Positions 20,669-29,388 are shown, counted from the first letter of the stretch. The stretch: 64,000 bases of DNA from Brevundimonas fontaquae (GCF_017086445.1 NZ_CP070968.1:2480001-2544000); one strand, 5' to 3'. Made by a program: numbers and translations. The notes: a model not told the origin generated them from the sequence alone.

Positions 20669-21814
20669 GTGTCTGACGTCCTCCCAAAACCGACCAAGGT
20701 GTCCCGCGAGGGCGTCCTGCTGATCAAGAGTTTCGAAGGCTTCCGGCCTCGAGCCATGCAGCGCAGCGACGGTCGCTGGGTCATCGGCTACGGCCATACC
20801 CAGTCGGCCCGTGAGGGCGCGAGAGTGTCAGAGGCCGAGGCCGAACTGCTGATGCAGTACGACCTGATCCCGGCCGTGAAGGCCGTGACCGATCATGTCC
20901 GCGTTCCCCTCAACCAGCACCAGTTCGACGCCCTGGCCAGCTTCGCCTTTTCCATCGGCGCAGACAGGTTCGCCGCCTCCGACGTGGTCGAACAGTTGAA
21001 TGCGGGGTCCGTCCGTCAGGCGTCCGCGTCTTTGAGCGCCTGGGCCGATGAAGCCGCAGCCGAGACCCCGACCCGCCGTCGCTCGGCTGAACACGCGCTG
21101 TTCAACGCCGCGCCCGGCGCACCGGTCACCCTGGCGGACCTTTTGGCCGCGCCCCTGCCGTCTCCTTTCGAGACGGATGAACCGACCCTCCCCGCTGTCG
21201 ACGGCGCCCTGGATGAGGCCGTCGCTCCCTTCCCGGCCCAGGACGACGTAGCGCTGGCTCAAGCGACCACTGCGCCTCAGCCCCACGCCGTCTATGCCGC
21301 GACGGCTGTCGGCCCGCTCCCGGACGTCTTGCCGTTGACCGGGCAATCGGAGACCGTGTCTGTCGCTGCGCCGATCATCGCCGCCAACGACATCCATGCC
21401 CCGGTTGAGGCCAAGCAGCCTGAGACGCCGTCGGGCTTCGCGGGTGCGCAGAAGACCAGCGTGGTGCTGACCGCGCCGGGACTGGCCGAAGCCGCGTCCG
21501 GCGACAGCGCCGCCGCACCGGCCATCGAGGGTGATGCGGCAGCCAGCGAAAACGTGCTGACCACGCGTGAGGTAGTGGCCCGCGCTCGGGCCAAGCGGCG
21601 TTCGGGCCTGGGGGAAACCTTGACCTTCGTCATCATGGGCGGCCTAGGCGCCCTGTGCCTCGGCGTCGCCATGGCCGCCTTTCGCCGCGCGTCGATATCG
21701 AACAGCAGCGACACCGCCACGGTCGCCTGGGTCCTGATCCTGGTCGCCGCCGCCTGCCTGGGGGTGTCGGGCTACAACTGCTATCGGCGCTGGGGACGGG
21801 CTGACCGCGTCTGA
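20669..21814 (+). CDS. GH24 phage-type lysozyme with C-terminal membrane anchor
   Basis: Muramidase-like protein of 381 residues. The N-terminal 145 residues match the T4-lysozyme family: GVLLIKSFEGFRPRAMQRSDGRWVIGYGHTQ gives the catalytic Glu23, Asp34 and Thr44. LNQHQFDALASFAFSIG follows. A Pro/Ala-rich linker with no clear fold spans about 150-310. Two membrane helices lie near the C-terminus (FVIMGGLGALCLGVAMAAF and VAWVLILVAAACLGVSGY). With no N-terminal signal, the topology of the enzyme domain is unclear. The start is GTG at 20669. There are no phage genes around it, so it is probably a chromosomal cell-wall enzyme. Confidence 0.85.
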   Translation: MSDVLPKPTKVSREGVLLIKSFEGFRPRAMQRSDGRWVIGYGHTQSAREGARVSEAEAELLMQYDLIPAVKAVTDHVRVPLNQHQFDALASFAFSIGADRFAASDVVEQLNAGSVRQASASLSAWADEAAAETPTRRRSAEHALFNAAPGAPVTLADLLAAPLPSPFETDEPTLPAVDGALDEAVAPFPAQDDVALAQATTAPQPHAVYAATAVGPLPDVLPLTGQSETVSVAAPIIAANDIHAPVEAKQPETPSGFAGAQKTSVVLTAPGLAEAASGDSAAAPAIEGDAAASENVLTTREVVARARAKRRSGLGETLTFVIMGGLGALCLGVAMAAFRRASISNSSDTATVAWVLILVAAACLGVSGYNCYRRWGRADRV

Positions 21815-21857
21815 CAGCGCTTGGCGAAAGGCCGTGCGCGATGCTACGCCCTAGCGC

Positions 21858-23027
21858 ATGAGCATTCCCTTCGCGCCCCAATCCATGGAATTCGGCCTTG
21901 GCGAAAACGCCGACGCCATCCGCGACACCACCGCCCGCTGGGCCGCCGATCGCCTGGCCCCGCTGGCCGCCGAGATCGACGAAAAGAACGAATTCAAACG
22001 CGAGCTCTGGCCCGAGATGGGCGAACTGGGCCTGCACGGAATCACCGTCGAGGAAGAGTTCGGCGGCCTTGGCCTGGGCTATCTCGAACATGTCGTGGCG
22101 ATGGAGGAAGTGTCGCGCGCCTCGGCCTCGATCGGCCTGAGCTACGGCGCCCACTCCAACCTGTGCGTCAATCAGATCCGGCGCTGGGGCACGGCCGAGC
22201 AGAAGCAGAAATATCTGCCCAAGCTGATCAGCGGCGAACATGTCGGCTCGCTGGCCATGTCCGAGGCCGGATCAGGTTCCGACGTCATGTCGATGCGCAC
22301 CCGCGCTGAAAAGAAGGGCGATCGCTACATCCTGAATGGCACCAAGTTCTGGATCACCAACGCGCCCCACGCCGACACCCTTGTCGTCTACGCCAAGACC
22401 GATCCGGATGCGGGATCAAAGGGTTGTACCGCCTTCCTGATCGAAAAGGGCATGAAGGGTTTCAGCGTCTCCAAGAAGCTGGACAAGATGGGCATGCGCG
22501 GCTCGGACACCGCCGAACTGGTGTTCGAGGACTGCGAAGTGCCGGAAGACAACATCATGGGTCCGCTTGGCGGCGGCGCCGGCGTGCTGATGAGCGGCCT
22601 GGACTATGAGCGCGCCGTTCTGGCCGCCGGTCCTCTCGGCATCATGCAGGCCGCGCTGGATACGGTCCTGCCCTACGTCCGCGACCGCAAGCAGTTCGGC
22701 AAGCCGATCGGCTCGTTCCAGCTGATGCAGGGCAAGATCGCCGACATGTACGTCGCCCTGAACAGCGCCCGCGCCTATGTCTATTCTGTCGCCCGTGCCT
22801 GCGACGCCGGCCTGACCACCCGCTACGACGCGGCGGGCGCAATCCTGCTGGCGTCCGAGAATGCGGTGAAGGTGACGATGGAGGCTGTTCAGGCCCTGGG
22901 CGGCGCCGGCTACACAAAGGAATGGCCGGTCGAACGGCTGGTCCGCGACGCCAAACTCTATGACATCGGCGCCGGCACCAACGAGATCCGCCGCTTCCTG
23001 ATCGGACGGGAACTGCTGGGCGGCTGA
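21858..23027 (+). CDS. ivd: isovaleryl-CoA dehydrogenase (acyl-CoA dehydrogenase family)
   Basis: FAD enzyme of leucine breakdown that oxidises isovaleryl-CoA to 3-methylcrotonyl-CoA. It has 389 residues. The signatures are [15 protein letters not shown] and the C-terminal [37 protein letters not shown]. The catalytic base position typical of isovaleryl-CoA dehydrogenase is the Glu in [18 protein letters not shown], which separates it from other acyl-CoA dehydrogenases where the base is near the C-terminus. The other leucine-catabolism genes are not in the window. Confidence 0.93.
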   Translation: MSIPFAPQSMEFGLGENADAIRDTTARWAADRLAPLAAEIDEKNEFKRELWPEMGELGLHGITVEEEFGGLGLGYLEHVVAMEEVSRASASIGLSYGAHSNLCVNQIRRWGTAEQKQKYLPKLISGEHVGSLAMSEAGSGSDVMSMRTRAEKKGDRYILNGTKFWITNAPHADTLVVYAKTDPDAGSKGCTAFLIEKGMKGFSVSKKLDKMGMRGSDTAELVFEDCEVPEDNIMGPLGGGAGVLMSGLDYERAVLAAGPLGIMQAALDTVLPYVRDRKQFGKPIGSFQLMQGKIADMYVALNSARAYVYSVARACDAGLTTRYDAAGAILLASENAVKVTMEAVQALGGAGYTKEWPVERLVRDAKLYDIGAGTNEIRRFLIGRELLGG

Positions 23028-23055
23028 CGGTTTTTTCCTCGCGAGGAGACAGACC

Positions 23056-23241
23056 ATGCCCGCCAAATCCGCCGCTCAGCAAAAGGCCGCCGGCGCCGCC
23101 CTGTCGGCCAAGCGCGGGGACACGCCGAAGTCAAAGCTGAAGGGCGCGTCCAAGTCCATGGTCGAGTCCATGACGGAAAAGCAGCTGGAAGACCTTGCCG
23201 AAACCAAGCGCAAGGGCAAACCCGAGCACGTGCAGGACTGA
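23056..23241 (+). CDS. DUF3008 family small protein
   Basis: Lysine- and alanine-rich protein of 61 residues, MPAKSAAQQKAAGAALSAKRG through SMTEKQLEDLAETKRKGKPEH. This pattern is common in alphaproteobacteria and often annotated DUF3008; its role is unknown. ATG at 23056 has GAGGAGAC upstream. It follows ivd by 28 bases and may be on the same transcript. Confidence 0.85.
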   Translation: MPAKSAAQQKAAGAALSAKRGDTPKSKLKGASKSMVESMTEKQLEDLAETKRKGKPEHVQD

Positions 23242-23307
23242 GACACAGTCGATTTATCTGATCGCCTGTCCGTTCTGTAAGTGGCGATCCGCGCGCCGAC
23301 CGCCTAG

Positions 23308-24105
23308 ATGGGCGCAATCTCCAGCCGAGCGCCCCGCCTGATGCCCGCCCAACCGCCTCCGAACGACGACCTGCGGCGGTTCTCCGACGTTCTTGAAGAC
23401 CTCGGCCACGCCCCAGAACCCAAGCTGACCATGGCCGAACTGGTCGCGTCGTTCGGCGAGCGCGGCTTCGGGGCCATGATCCTGATCCTGTCGCTGCTGG
23501 CGCTCCTGCCCTGGCCGCCCGGCGGCAAGGCGGTCTTCGCCGTACCGATCATCCTGATGTCCCTGGAACTGGCCTTCCAGAGACAGAGCGTGTGGCTGCC
23601 GCGCTGGATGTTGAAGGCCTCGGTGTCCCGCGCCGCCTACACGTCCTTGATCGCCACGCCGTTCGAAGCCCCGGCCTGGCTGCGCCGCTGGGTCCTGTCG
23701 GCAAAGGTGCGGATCGCCGGGCGCCGCTACATCTTTTCCGACGGCGTGAGGCGCGCCGTTCGCAGACGCCCGAATGGCCTGAGCGTCCTCAAGATGGTGC
23801 GCGCGATCGAACGACTGACCCGCCCGCGCCTGCCGCTGCTGACCGGCGATGTCGCCGACACCTTCACCGGCCTGGTCTGCGTGGTGCTGGCCCTGATCAT
23901 GGCCTTGCCCATCCCGTTTGGAGACGCCCTGCCCGGCATCGCCCTGGTTTTGTTCGCTCTGGGGATGATGCAGCGTGACGGGGTCGCGATCCTGCTCGGC
24001 GTCGTCGCCACCGCCGCCAGCGCCCTCTATCTGTTCCTGATCTGGGCCACAGTGGTCGAGGTCGCCCAGCACGTCACCGGCTGGTTCGCCAAGCTGCTGC
24101 ACTGA
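23308..24105 (+). CDS. exoD: ExoD family exopolysaccharide synthesis protein
   Basis: Polytopic inner-membrane protein of 265 residues. ExoD in rhizobia affects exopolysaccharide production and alkali tolerance. Seen: LTMAELVASFGERGFGAMILILSLLALLPWPPGGKAVFAVPIILMSLELAFQRQSVWLPRWM, an amphipathic middle part, and two to three C-terminal membrane helices (FTGLVCVVLALIMALPIPFGDALPGIALVLFALGMMQRDG). The start may be ATG 23308 or ATG 23341; neither has a strong ribosome site. Confidence 0.87.
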   Translation: MGAISSRAPRLMPAQPPPNDDLRRFSDVLEDLGHAPEPKLTMAELVASFGERGFGAMILILSLLALLPWPPGGKAVFAVPIILMSLELAFQRQSVWLPRWMLKASVSRAAYTSLIATPFEAPAWLRRWVLSAKVRIAGRRYIFSDGVRRAVRRRPNGLSVLKMVRAIERLTRPRLPLLTGDVADTFTGLVCVVLALIMALPIPFGDALPGIALVLFALGMMQRDGVAILLGVVATAASALYLFLIWATVVEVAQHVTGWFAKLLH

Positions 24106-24111
24106 CGGCGA

Positions 24112-24145
24112 CAAAAAGGGCCGCCGGGTTTCCCCGACGACCCTT
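24112..24145 (-). terminator. intrinsic terminator of a minus-strand small transcript
   Basis: On the minus strand a 13-bp stem with two G-T pairs and loop GAAA (AAGGGTCGTCGGG with CCCGGCGGCCCTT) runs into TTTTT. The plus-strand reading has two C-A mismatches in the stem, so it is built for minus-strand transcription even though no annotated minus-strand gene precedes it except the short frame at 24192-24257. Confidence 0.75.
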
Positions 24146-24191
24146 CATTGCCTGACCGCGAACGGTCCGGCCGCAACTCAGTCTGAAAGGC

Positions 24192-24257
24192 TCAGACCAG
24201 ACCCTCTCCGAGGGCCAGGGTCGCGGTCGCCGCTCGCGATTGATGACAATGAGACAC
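24192..24257 (-). CDS. candidate 21-residue leader or small protein with perfect Shine-Dalgarno
   Basis: GTG start five bases after GGAGGTG; the surrounding GAAAGGAGGTGATCCAG is complementary to the full 3' end of 16S rRNA. The product would be MSHCHQSRAATATLALGEGLV. Its stop lies in a small hairpin, followed by a second hairpin with a TTCG loop and then a terminator. There is no gene further downstream on this strand, so it is either a stand-alone small protein or part of a structured small RNA. Function unknown. Confidence 0.4.
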   Translation of the reverse strand: MSHCHQSRAATATLALGEGLV

Positions 24258-24294
24258 TGGATCACCTCCTTTCGACTGTTGAACAGGGAGGTGA

Positions 24295-24324
24295 AACATA
24301 AGACGGCTCAACGCCTTGCGCCAA
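24295..24324 (-). promoter_or_regulatory. possible sigma70-type promoter of the small transcript
   Basis: TTGGCG, 18 bases, TATGTT on the minus strand. The start of transcription would fall near 24288, just upstream of the strong ribosome site. Pattern match by eye only. Confidence 0.3.
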
Positions 24325-24356
24325 TGGGCTTCGCGCTTTCGTGAACGCAGGCCGAT

Positions 24357-24722
24357 CTACTGCGTCGGCGACGCCCCGCCGGACAGGCCCTGCATGATCA
24401 TGCGGTTGATGTCGATCAGGTCCTGGAAGCTTTCCTCGCCCCGCATGATCGCCGAGGAATGGCGATTGACGAACAGGCTCAGCGAAATGATTTGCGCCCG
24501 CATCGGAGCGCCCAAGGCATTGCCCGGATCACTGCACTCGCCGGCCAGCGTCGACCAGAGACGCCGGTTCCAGTCCAGCGCATCGATGCGGGTGGCGATG
24601 TCGGATTCATCGACGGTCGAGGCGTGAACCAGAGCGCGCGTGACCTGACCGAACAGACGGTACTCCAGGTCGCGCGGGCTCTCAGCCCTCGCTGTCGCTG
24701 CTGTGTAGGCCTGAAGCGACAT
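24357..24722 (-). CDS. flaF: flagellar biosynthesis regulator FlaF
   Basis: Protein of 121 residues: [31 protein letters not shown], then [66 protein letters not shown]. In Caulobacter FlaF works with FlbT to control flagellin production and secretion. The start lies inside the 3' end of flbT (about 41 bases overlap), showing tight co-expression. The usual flagellin genes are not in this window. Confidence 0.93.
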   Translation of the reverse strand: MSLQAYTAATARAESPRDLEYRLFGQVTRALVHASTVDESDIATRIDALDWNRRLWSTLAGECSDPGNALGAPMRAQIISLSLFVNRHSSAIMRGEESFQDLIDINRMIMQGLSGGASPTQ

Positions 24723-25104
24723 TCAGCACTCTCTCTTCATACTCGACAATCTTACGCGCCGACATCAGGGCCTTGTAGTATTCGCGCGCCAGCACATGAC
24801 GCGAGGCCGCGACACATTCCGCCAGAATTTCGGGATTCTGCGTGGCGCCCATGAATTCCGTGATCCGCAGGGCCAGTTCGTCGAAGAACTTCGACGCCGA
24901 ACTCTCGTCCAGATACATCATCATGATCGGGAAATAGATGCGGCGTGCGGGCGTGGTGACGTCCTCGGCCTGCATGATGTCCTTCTCGCGCAGGACGCTT
25001 GCGCGGTTTTGAAGGATCAGCACGCCGCGACGATCGCCGTTCTGGACCACGGCGCCATTCAGAACGAACTTCTCGCCGGGTTTCAGCGACAGCTTCAAGG
25101 CCAT
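24682..25104 (-). CDS. flbT: flagellin translational regulator FlbT
   Basis: RNA-binding post-transcriptional regulator of flagellin mRNA, 140 residues. The N-terminus [44 protein letters not shown] and the [13 protein letters not shown] and [22 protein letters not shown] segments are diagnostic. ATG at 25104; its ribosome site is weak. It overlaps flaF. The divergent intergenic region holds a TTAACCAT sequence. Confidence 0.95.
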   Translation of the reverse strand: MALKLSLKPGEKFVLNGAVVQNGDRRGVLILQNRASVLREKDIMQAEDVTTPARRIYFPIMMMYLDESSASKFFDELALRITEFMGATQNPEILAECVAASRHVLAREYYKALMSARKIVEYEERVLNVASGLHSSDSEG

Positions 25105-25182
25105 TGAGGACCGTACTCCAGTCGTGGTCGAGCCGGTCGCGCACGACAGCTCCGAGTGAATCCAACCCTACCCCGGCATCAG

Positions 25183-25190
25183 TTAACCAT
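25183..25190 (+). promoter_or_regulatory. possible CtrA half-site
   Basis: TTAACCAT matches the CtrA half-site known from Caulobacter cell-cycle promoters. It lies between the divergent flbT and acidic-protein genes. A single 8-mer is weak evidence. Confidence 0.25.
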
Positions 25191-25260
25191 CCCTTGTGAG
25201 AGCGATCCGCTGGAACGCGTATCGTCGCCGCTGCGTTGGCTTGTCGAAGAGGAGACGACC

Positions 25261-25704
25261 ATGCCGGACAACGACTATCAGGACGATCAGGAACAGTCTG
25301 AGACGTTCGACGAAACCCATTTGGACGACGAGGGTGACGGCGAATTTCTGCTGGATGAAGCCGACCAGGTGCTGGACGTGACCCAAGCCGATGGCGATGC
25401 TGATGAAGAGGATTTCGACGAAGACGCCGAGATCGATCTCGATGACCAGTTGGCCCTCGACGGCATCGAACGCGAAGCCGACGCTCTGCTGGGCGTCGAT
25501 GGCGAAAACCGCGATCAGATCGACGCCGAAGGCGGGCCTGCGTCAGCGCCGGATGAAGTCGAGCTCGTCTATTCGGGCCTGATGGAAAACGAACGCGGCG
25601 CACAGGCCAGCGCCGCCCATTGGGAAGCCAAACGGCTCTCCGATGACGACATCACCGACCTGGGATACGGCCCGGACGGCGATCAAGACGCTCCGGCGCA
25701 ATAA
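25261..25704 (+). CDS. acidic hypothetical protein
   Basis: Very acidic protein of 147 residues; the first 85 are dominated by Asp and Glu and are probably disordered. The end has VELVYSGLMENERGAQASAAHWEAKRLSDDDITDLGYG. ATG at 25261 has GAGGAGACGACC upstream, which rules out longer in-frame forms. It is followed 12 bases later by another small hydrophilic protein gene. No family recognised. Confidence 0.72.
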   Translation: MPDNDYQDDQEQSETFDETHLDDEGDGEFLLDEADQVLDVTQADGDADEEDFDEDAEIDLDDQLALDGIEREADALLGVDGENRDQIDAEGGPASAPDEVELVYSGLMENERGAQASAAHWEAKRLSDDDITDLGYGPDGDQDAPAQ

Positions 25705-25716
25705 GGAGAGAATGAC

Positions 25717-25911
25717 ATGACCGACGACAAAGCCCGTCACGACGCGTCGCCCGACGCTCCGCACGCCAAGCGCACGACTTCGCAGGACGGCGTGCCGGAC
25801 CAACTCGATAAGATCGACACGTCCGACAGCCGCCAGGAGGCGCTGGTTGATGAAGGCCTTGAAGAGACCTTCCCCGCCAGCGATCCAGTCTCGGCGAAGC
25901 GCATCACCTGA
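25717..25911 (+). CDS. small hydrophilic protein with EGLEETFPASDP motif
   Basis: Protein of 64 residues; ATG at 25717 has AAGGAGAG upstream. The C-terminal segment VDEGLEETFPASDPVSAKRIT is a widespread short motif in alphaproteobacterial hypothetical proteins. The rest is polar and probably disordered. Function unknown. Confidence 0.75.
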   Translation: MTDDKARHDASPDAPHAKRTTSQDGVPDQLDKIDTSDSRQEALVDEGLEETFPASDPVSAKRIT

Positions 25912-25939
25912 TCGCTGTTCACGACGCAGGCGATCCGCT

Positions 25940-25972
25940 AACCCACTTCGTGGAAACACGGAGTGGGTTTTT
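25940..25972 (+). terminator. strong hairpin with T-run ending two bases before the MoxR-type ATPase start
   Basis: A 13-bp stem (AACCCACTTCGTG with CACGGAGTGGGTT, one G-T pair) with a GAAA loop is followed by TTTCT and then the ATG at 25975. It looks like the terminator of the upstream small gene. The only ribosome-binding sequence of the next gene (GGAG) lies inside its 3' arm, so it could also block translation. Confidence 0.75.
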
Positions 25973-25974
25973 CT

Positions 25975-26835
25975 ATGAGCCGTTTCGAAGGCACAGACCG
26001 TTACATCGCGACGAGCGACCTCAAGGTCGCGGTGAACGCCGCGGTCGCATTAGAGCGTCCGCTGCTGATGAAGGGCGAGCCCGGCACAGGCAAGACGGTC
26101 TTGGCCTATGAGATCGCCAAGGCCTTTGACGCGCCGCTGATCACCTGGCACGTCAAATCCACGACCAAGGCCCATAACGGCCTGTATGAATACGACGCCG
26201 TCAGCCGGCTGCGCGACAGCCAGTTGGGCGAGGAACGCGTCCATGACGTCCGTAACTATCTGAAGAAGGGCAAGTTGTGGGAGGCCTTTACCGCCCCTGC
26301 CCGCCCCGTCCTGCTGATCGACGAGATCGACAAGGCCGACATCGAGTTCCCGAACGACCTGCTGCAGGAACTGGATCGCATGGAGTTCTACGTCCAGGAA
26401 ACGGACGAGACGATCCGCGCCGAAGTGCGCCCCATCGTCATCATCACCTCCAACAATGAAAAGGAGCTGCCCGACGCCTTCCTGCGGCGCTGCTTCTTCC
26501 ACTTCATTCGCTTCCCCGACGCCGAGACCCTGTCGGCCATCGTCGACGTGCACTTCCCCGGCATCAAACCGCGCTTGGTTTCAGAAGCGTTGAAGACCTT
26601 CTACGAAATCCGCGACACGCCGGGCCTGAAGAAGAAGCCGTCGACCTCAGAGCTTCTGGATTGGCTGAAGCTGTTGCTGGTCGAGGATATCGACGCCGAG
26701 ACCCTGCGTGAGAAGACGCCGACCAAGCTGATCCCGCCGCTCCACGGCGCGCTGCTGAAGAACGAGCAGGACGTGCATCTGTTCGAACGCCTGGCCTTCC
26801 TGAACCGCCGCGAAGGCTCTCGTCCCGGCGGCTGA
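25975..26835 (+). CDS. MoxR-type AAA+ ATPase
   Basis: ATPase of 286 residues. The Walker A motif is GEPGTGKT (about 34-41), Walker B is VLLIDEIDKAD, and the sensor region is PIVIITSNNEKELPDAFLRRCFFHF. The start MSRFEGTDRYIATSDLKVAV is the usual family start, which fixes ATG 25975 rather than an ATG four codons earlier. MoxR proteins act as chaperone-like activators, often with VWA partners; no VWA gene is adjacent here. A hairpin sits directly on its ribosome site. Confidence 0.92.
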   Translation: MSRFEGTDRYIATSDLKVAVNAAVALERPLLMKGEPGTGKTVLAYEIAKAFDAPLITWHVKSTTKAHNGLYEYDAVSRLRDSQLGEERVHDVRNYLKKGKLWEAFTAPARPVLLIDEIDKADIEFPNDLLQELDRMEFYVQETDETIRAEVRPIVIITSNNEKELPDAFLRRCFFHFIRFPDAETLSAIVDVHFPGIKPRLVSEALKTFYEIRDTPGLKKKPSTSELLDWLKLLLVEDIDAETLREKTPTKLIPPLHGALLKNEQDVHLFERLAFLNRREGSRPGG

Positions 26836-26908
26836 TCCCGTGATTACCGCGATTTCACTGGATCACGCGGCCGCAGCGCGCAGAATGGGGGCCAAGAGAG
26901 GTTCGACC

Positions 26909-27715
26909 ATGCGTCATGTCCTGCTTTATCTAGCGCTCAGCGCCAGCCTGGCCGCCTGCGACGGCGACAACTCGGTCCGCATCACCACCACCTCCTCCAG
27001 CGATGATCAGGGCGCGGGCGTATTGAAGGTGATCGACGCCCTGCAATGCCCAGACAATCTTGGCGTCCTGACGCGAAAGGGCTTGGCGGCGGCGGGCGGC
27101 GCGAACTGCGTTTATGGCGGCCCCAAGGGCGCCGACGTCGTGCTGCATCTGGTCAAGCTGGACGGTCGCTCCGTCGATGACGTCCTGCGGGACTTCGAAG
27201 CGCGCGCCAGCGCCGATCTGCCCCATACGGTCGCGCGCTTGGCCCCGGGCGCTGGCGATGCGCCGCCGCCTCCGCCTCCGCCATCGATCGAGGCAGATAC
27301 GACTTCCGTCCAGGCGCCTGGGGTTGACATCAAGACACGCGGCGAGGACGCCTCGGTCCGCCTGCCGGGCCTGAAGATCGAGACCCAGGGCGATAACGCC
27401 AGCGTCCGCATCGGCGGCATCAACATCCAGTCCAAGGACGGACAGAACGTCCGCACCGAAACCTCGACGGTCAGCGTGGACTCCAACGACAACTCCACGC
27501 GCGTTCGCTCCCGTGCGCCGGGCGCGGCGACGCGCATGACCTATATCCTGGCTGACGATCAGCCCGGCGATGCGGGCTGGCGCCAGGTGGGCTTCGAGGC
27601 GCGCGGCCCGAGCGGCGGCCCGATCGTGATCGCCGTGGTCAGGTCCAAGGATCGCCGAAATGACGGCATTTTCGACGACGCCAAGGAACTGGTCACGCTG
27701 AACGTCGGACGCTGA
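26909..27715 (+). CDS. lipoprotein, hypothetical
   Basis: Probable lipoprotein of 268 residues: MRHVLLYLALSASLAAC gives a signal peptide ending in a lipobox (LAAC). The first half (about 25-115) is a small globular region. A Pro-rich linker is followed by repeated beta-like strands (VDIKTRGEDASVRLPGLKIETQGDNASVRIGGINIQSKDG). A compact C-terminal domain follows (RMTYILADDQPGDAGWRQVGFEARGPSGGPIVIAVVRSKD). Start ATG 26909. No known family recognised. Confidence 0.75.
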   Translation: MRHVLLYLALSASLAACDGDNSVRITTTSSSDDQGAGVLKVIDALQCPDNLGVLTRKGLAAAGGANCVYGGPKGADVVLHLVKLDGRSVDDVLRDFEARASADLPHTVARLAPGAGDAPPPPPPPSIEADTTSVQAPGVDIKTRGEDASVRLPGLKIETQGDNASVRIGGINIQSKDGQNVRTETSTVSVDSNDNSTRVRSRAPGAATRMTYILADDQPGDAGWRQVGFEARGPSGGPIVIAVVRSKDRRNDGIFDDAKELVTLNVGR

Positions 27716-27809
27716 CGCGGCGATTTCCTGCGCCGTCTGGTCCCTCCCGCTTGATCCCGGCGTATCTTTGCGTCACCTGACCAGCCGACAAGCGATCAGG
27801 ACACGCGAT

Positions 27810-28451
27810 TTGGCCGAGCGCCCCACCAAGAAGAACGCCCCCCGCGCCTGGCAGCGCATGCTGTCCGGTCGTCGCCTGGATCTGCTGGACCCGTCGCCGT
27901 TCGACATCGAGATCGAGGACATCGCCCATGGCTTGGCGCGCGTCGCCCGCTGGAACGGTCAGACCATCGGCGAGCACGCCTTTTCGGTCGCCCAGCACTC
28001 GTGCGTGGTCGAAGAGATCGCCGCCCACATCAAGCCCGGCCTGGACCCAAAATGGCGTCTGGCCGCCCTGCTGCATGACGCCTCGGAATACGTCATCGGC
28101 GACATGATCTCGCCGTTCAAGGCGGCGCTCGGAGCCGGTTACAAGGATTTTGAGGCCAAGCTGGAAGCCGCGATCCATCTGCGCTACGGCCTGCCGCCCA
28201 AGACGCCGCAAACGATCAAGACCCTGATCAAGAAGGCCGACAAGGCCTGCGCCTTCTTCGAGGCGACGCAGTTGGCGGGTTTCACCGAAAAGGAATCGCT
28301 GGGCTTCTTCGGCAGCCCGCCCGAGGGCTACAGCCTGACGATCGAACCTCAACCCGCGCCGGTCGCCCAGGCCCGCTATCTGGAACGCTACCGTGTCCTG
28401 GCTGGCGCTGTCGGCCTGATCCCCGCCGACGACGCCTGGCACACGGAATAA
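27810..28451 (+). CDS. HD-domain phosphohydrolase, YfbR/5'-nucleotidase-like
   Basis: Metal-dependent phosphohydrolase of about 213 residues. The HD motif is LLHDASEYVIGDM, with upstream metal ligand His in TIGEHAFSVAQHS and a later Asp in KKADKACAFFEA. Such enzymes dephosphorylate nucleotides. The start is uncertain: TTG 27810 (MAERPTKK) has AGGA upstream; TTG 27768 is possible. It ends one base before the NUDIX/NrtR-like gene, so the two are probably co-transcribed, consistent with a shared nucleotide or NAD role. Confidence 0.85.
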   Translation: MAERPTKKNAPRAWQRMLSGRRLDLLDPSPFDIEIEDIAHGLARVARWNGQTIGEHAFSVAQHSCVVEEIAAHIKPGLDPKWRLAALLHDASEYVIGDMISPFKAALGAGYKDFEAKLEAAIHLRYGLPPKTPQTIKTLIKKADKACAFFEATQLAGFTEKESLGFFGSPPEGYSLTIEPQPAPVAQARYLERYRVLAGAVGLIPADDAWHTE

Positions 28452-28452
28452 C

Positions 28453-29388
28453 ATGATGACCCAGGGGGCGGAGGATGGCGTTCGCATCGGTCTGTCGGCG
28501 GTCGTGATGACCTTGAAAGACCGGCAGGCCGTCGTCCTGACCACCCCGACCGAGGACGGCTCGCGCGCCCTGCCCTTCGGGCCGTTCGATCCGGTGCGCG
28601 ACCGCACCTTCGAACGCGCCCTGCGGGATTTCGTGACCGCCCAGACCGGATTTCGGCTCGGCTTCGTCGAACAGCTCTACACCTTCGGCGACGCGGGCCG
28701 CGCCTCTCCCCGCGCGACGCCCGGTCCTGGCCGGCACAGAGAGGTCTCCGTCGGCTATCTCGCCCTGACGCCCGACGCCGCGGAAGGCCAGACCCACGAC
28801 GCCCGCTGGGACGCCGTGTTCGAGTTCTTTCCCTGGGAAGATCGGCGCGGCGGTCATGATGCGCAGATCAAGGAAGGCCTGCACGCCTGGGCCGAGGGCG
28901 ACGAGCACCGACTGGCCCGCGCCCGCGCCCTGTTCGCCCTGACGCCCGATCACCGCTGGAACGAAGAGCGGGTGCTGGAGCGCTATGAACTGCTCTACGA
29001 AGCGCGTCTGGTCGCCGAGGCATGGCGCGACGCCGACCTGTCGCCCACGCAGCCCATGCCGGGCCGCATCATGTCCTCGGATCACCGCCGCATCCTGGCG
29101 ACCGCGCTCGGCCGTCTGCGCAGCAAGCTGAAATACCGCCCGGTCCTGTTCGATCTGACCCCTGGCGTCTTCACGCTGTCCCAACTCCAGGCGGGCGCCG
29201 AGGCCGTCTCGGGCCTCAGCCTGCACAAGCAGAATTTCCGGCGCGGTGTGGAGCGCACTGGGCTGGTCGAACCCACCGGACAGCTGTCTTCCACCACGGG
29301 CGGCCGACCCGCTGAACTGTTTCGATTCAAGGGCGTGGACGCCCAGACCGGCGCCGCGCCGGGCCTGTCCTTGCCCGCGCAAAGATAG
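28453..29388 (+). CDS. NUDIX-fold transcriptional regulator, NrtR-like
   Basis: Protein of 311 residues. The N-terminal part (about 10-160) looks like a NUDIX fold without an obvious full NUDIX box, including GLSAVVMTLKDRQAVVLTTP and FVTAQTGFRLGFVEQLYTFGD. The C-terminal part (about 215-300) is a winged helix: LTPGVFTLSQLQAGAEAVSGLSLHKQNFRRGVERTGLVEPTG. This arrangement is known for NAD-metabolism regulators that sense ADP-ribose and lack hydrolase activity. No NAD-synthesis genes are beside it in this window. Confidence 0.82.
   Translation: MMTQGAEDGVRIGLSAVVMTLKDRQAVVLTTPTEDGSRALPFGPFDPVRDRTFERALRDFVTAQTGFRLGFVEQLYTFGDAGRASPRATPGPGRHREVSVGYLALTPDAAEGQTHDARWDAVFEFFPWEDRRGGHDAQIKEGLHAWAEGDEHRLARARALFALTPDHRWNEERVLERYELLYEARLVAEAWRDADLSPTQPMPGRIMSSDHRRILATALGRLRSKLKYRPVLFDLTPGVFTLSQLQAGAEAVSGLSLHKQNFRRGVERTGLVEPTGQLSSTTGGRPAELFRFKGVDAQTGAAPGLSLPAQR

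Noticed and set aside
20669..21814. Lysozyme gene as a prophage remnant
   Set aside because: No holin, integrase or structural phage genes nearby, GC matches the core, and the protein has a membrane anchor unlike phage endolysins.
24074..24265. A 63-codon minus-strand frame starting inside the strong ribosome site
   Set aside because: Its GTG overlaps the Shine-Dalgarno bases and it runs through the terminator into exoD; the GTG at 24257 has the right spacing.
24257..24273. CTGGATCACCTCCTTTC taken as a fragment of 16S rRNA
   Set aside because: Only 17 bases match; there is no further 16S sequence upstream. On the minus strand it is better explained as an extended Shine-Dalgarno sequence.
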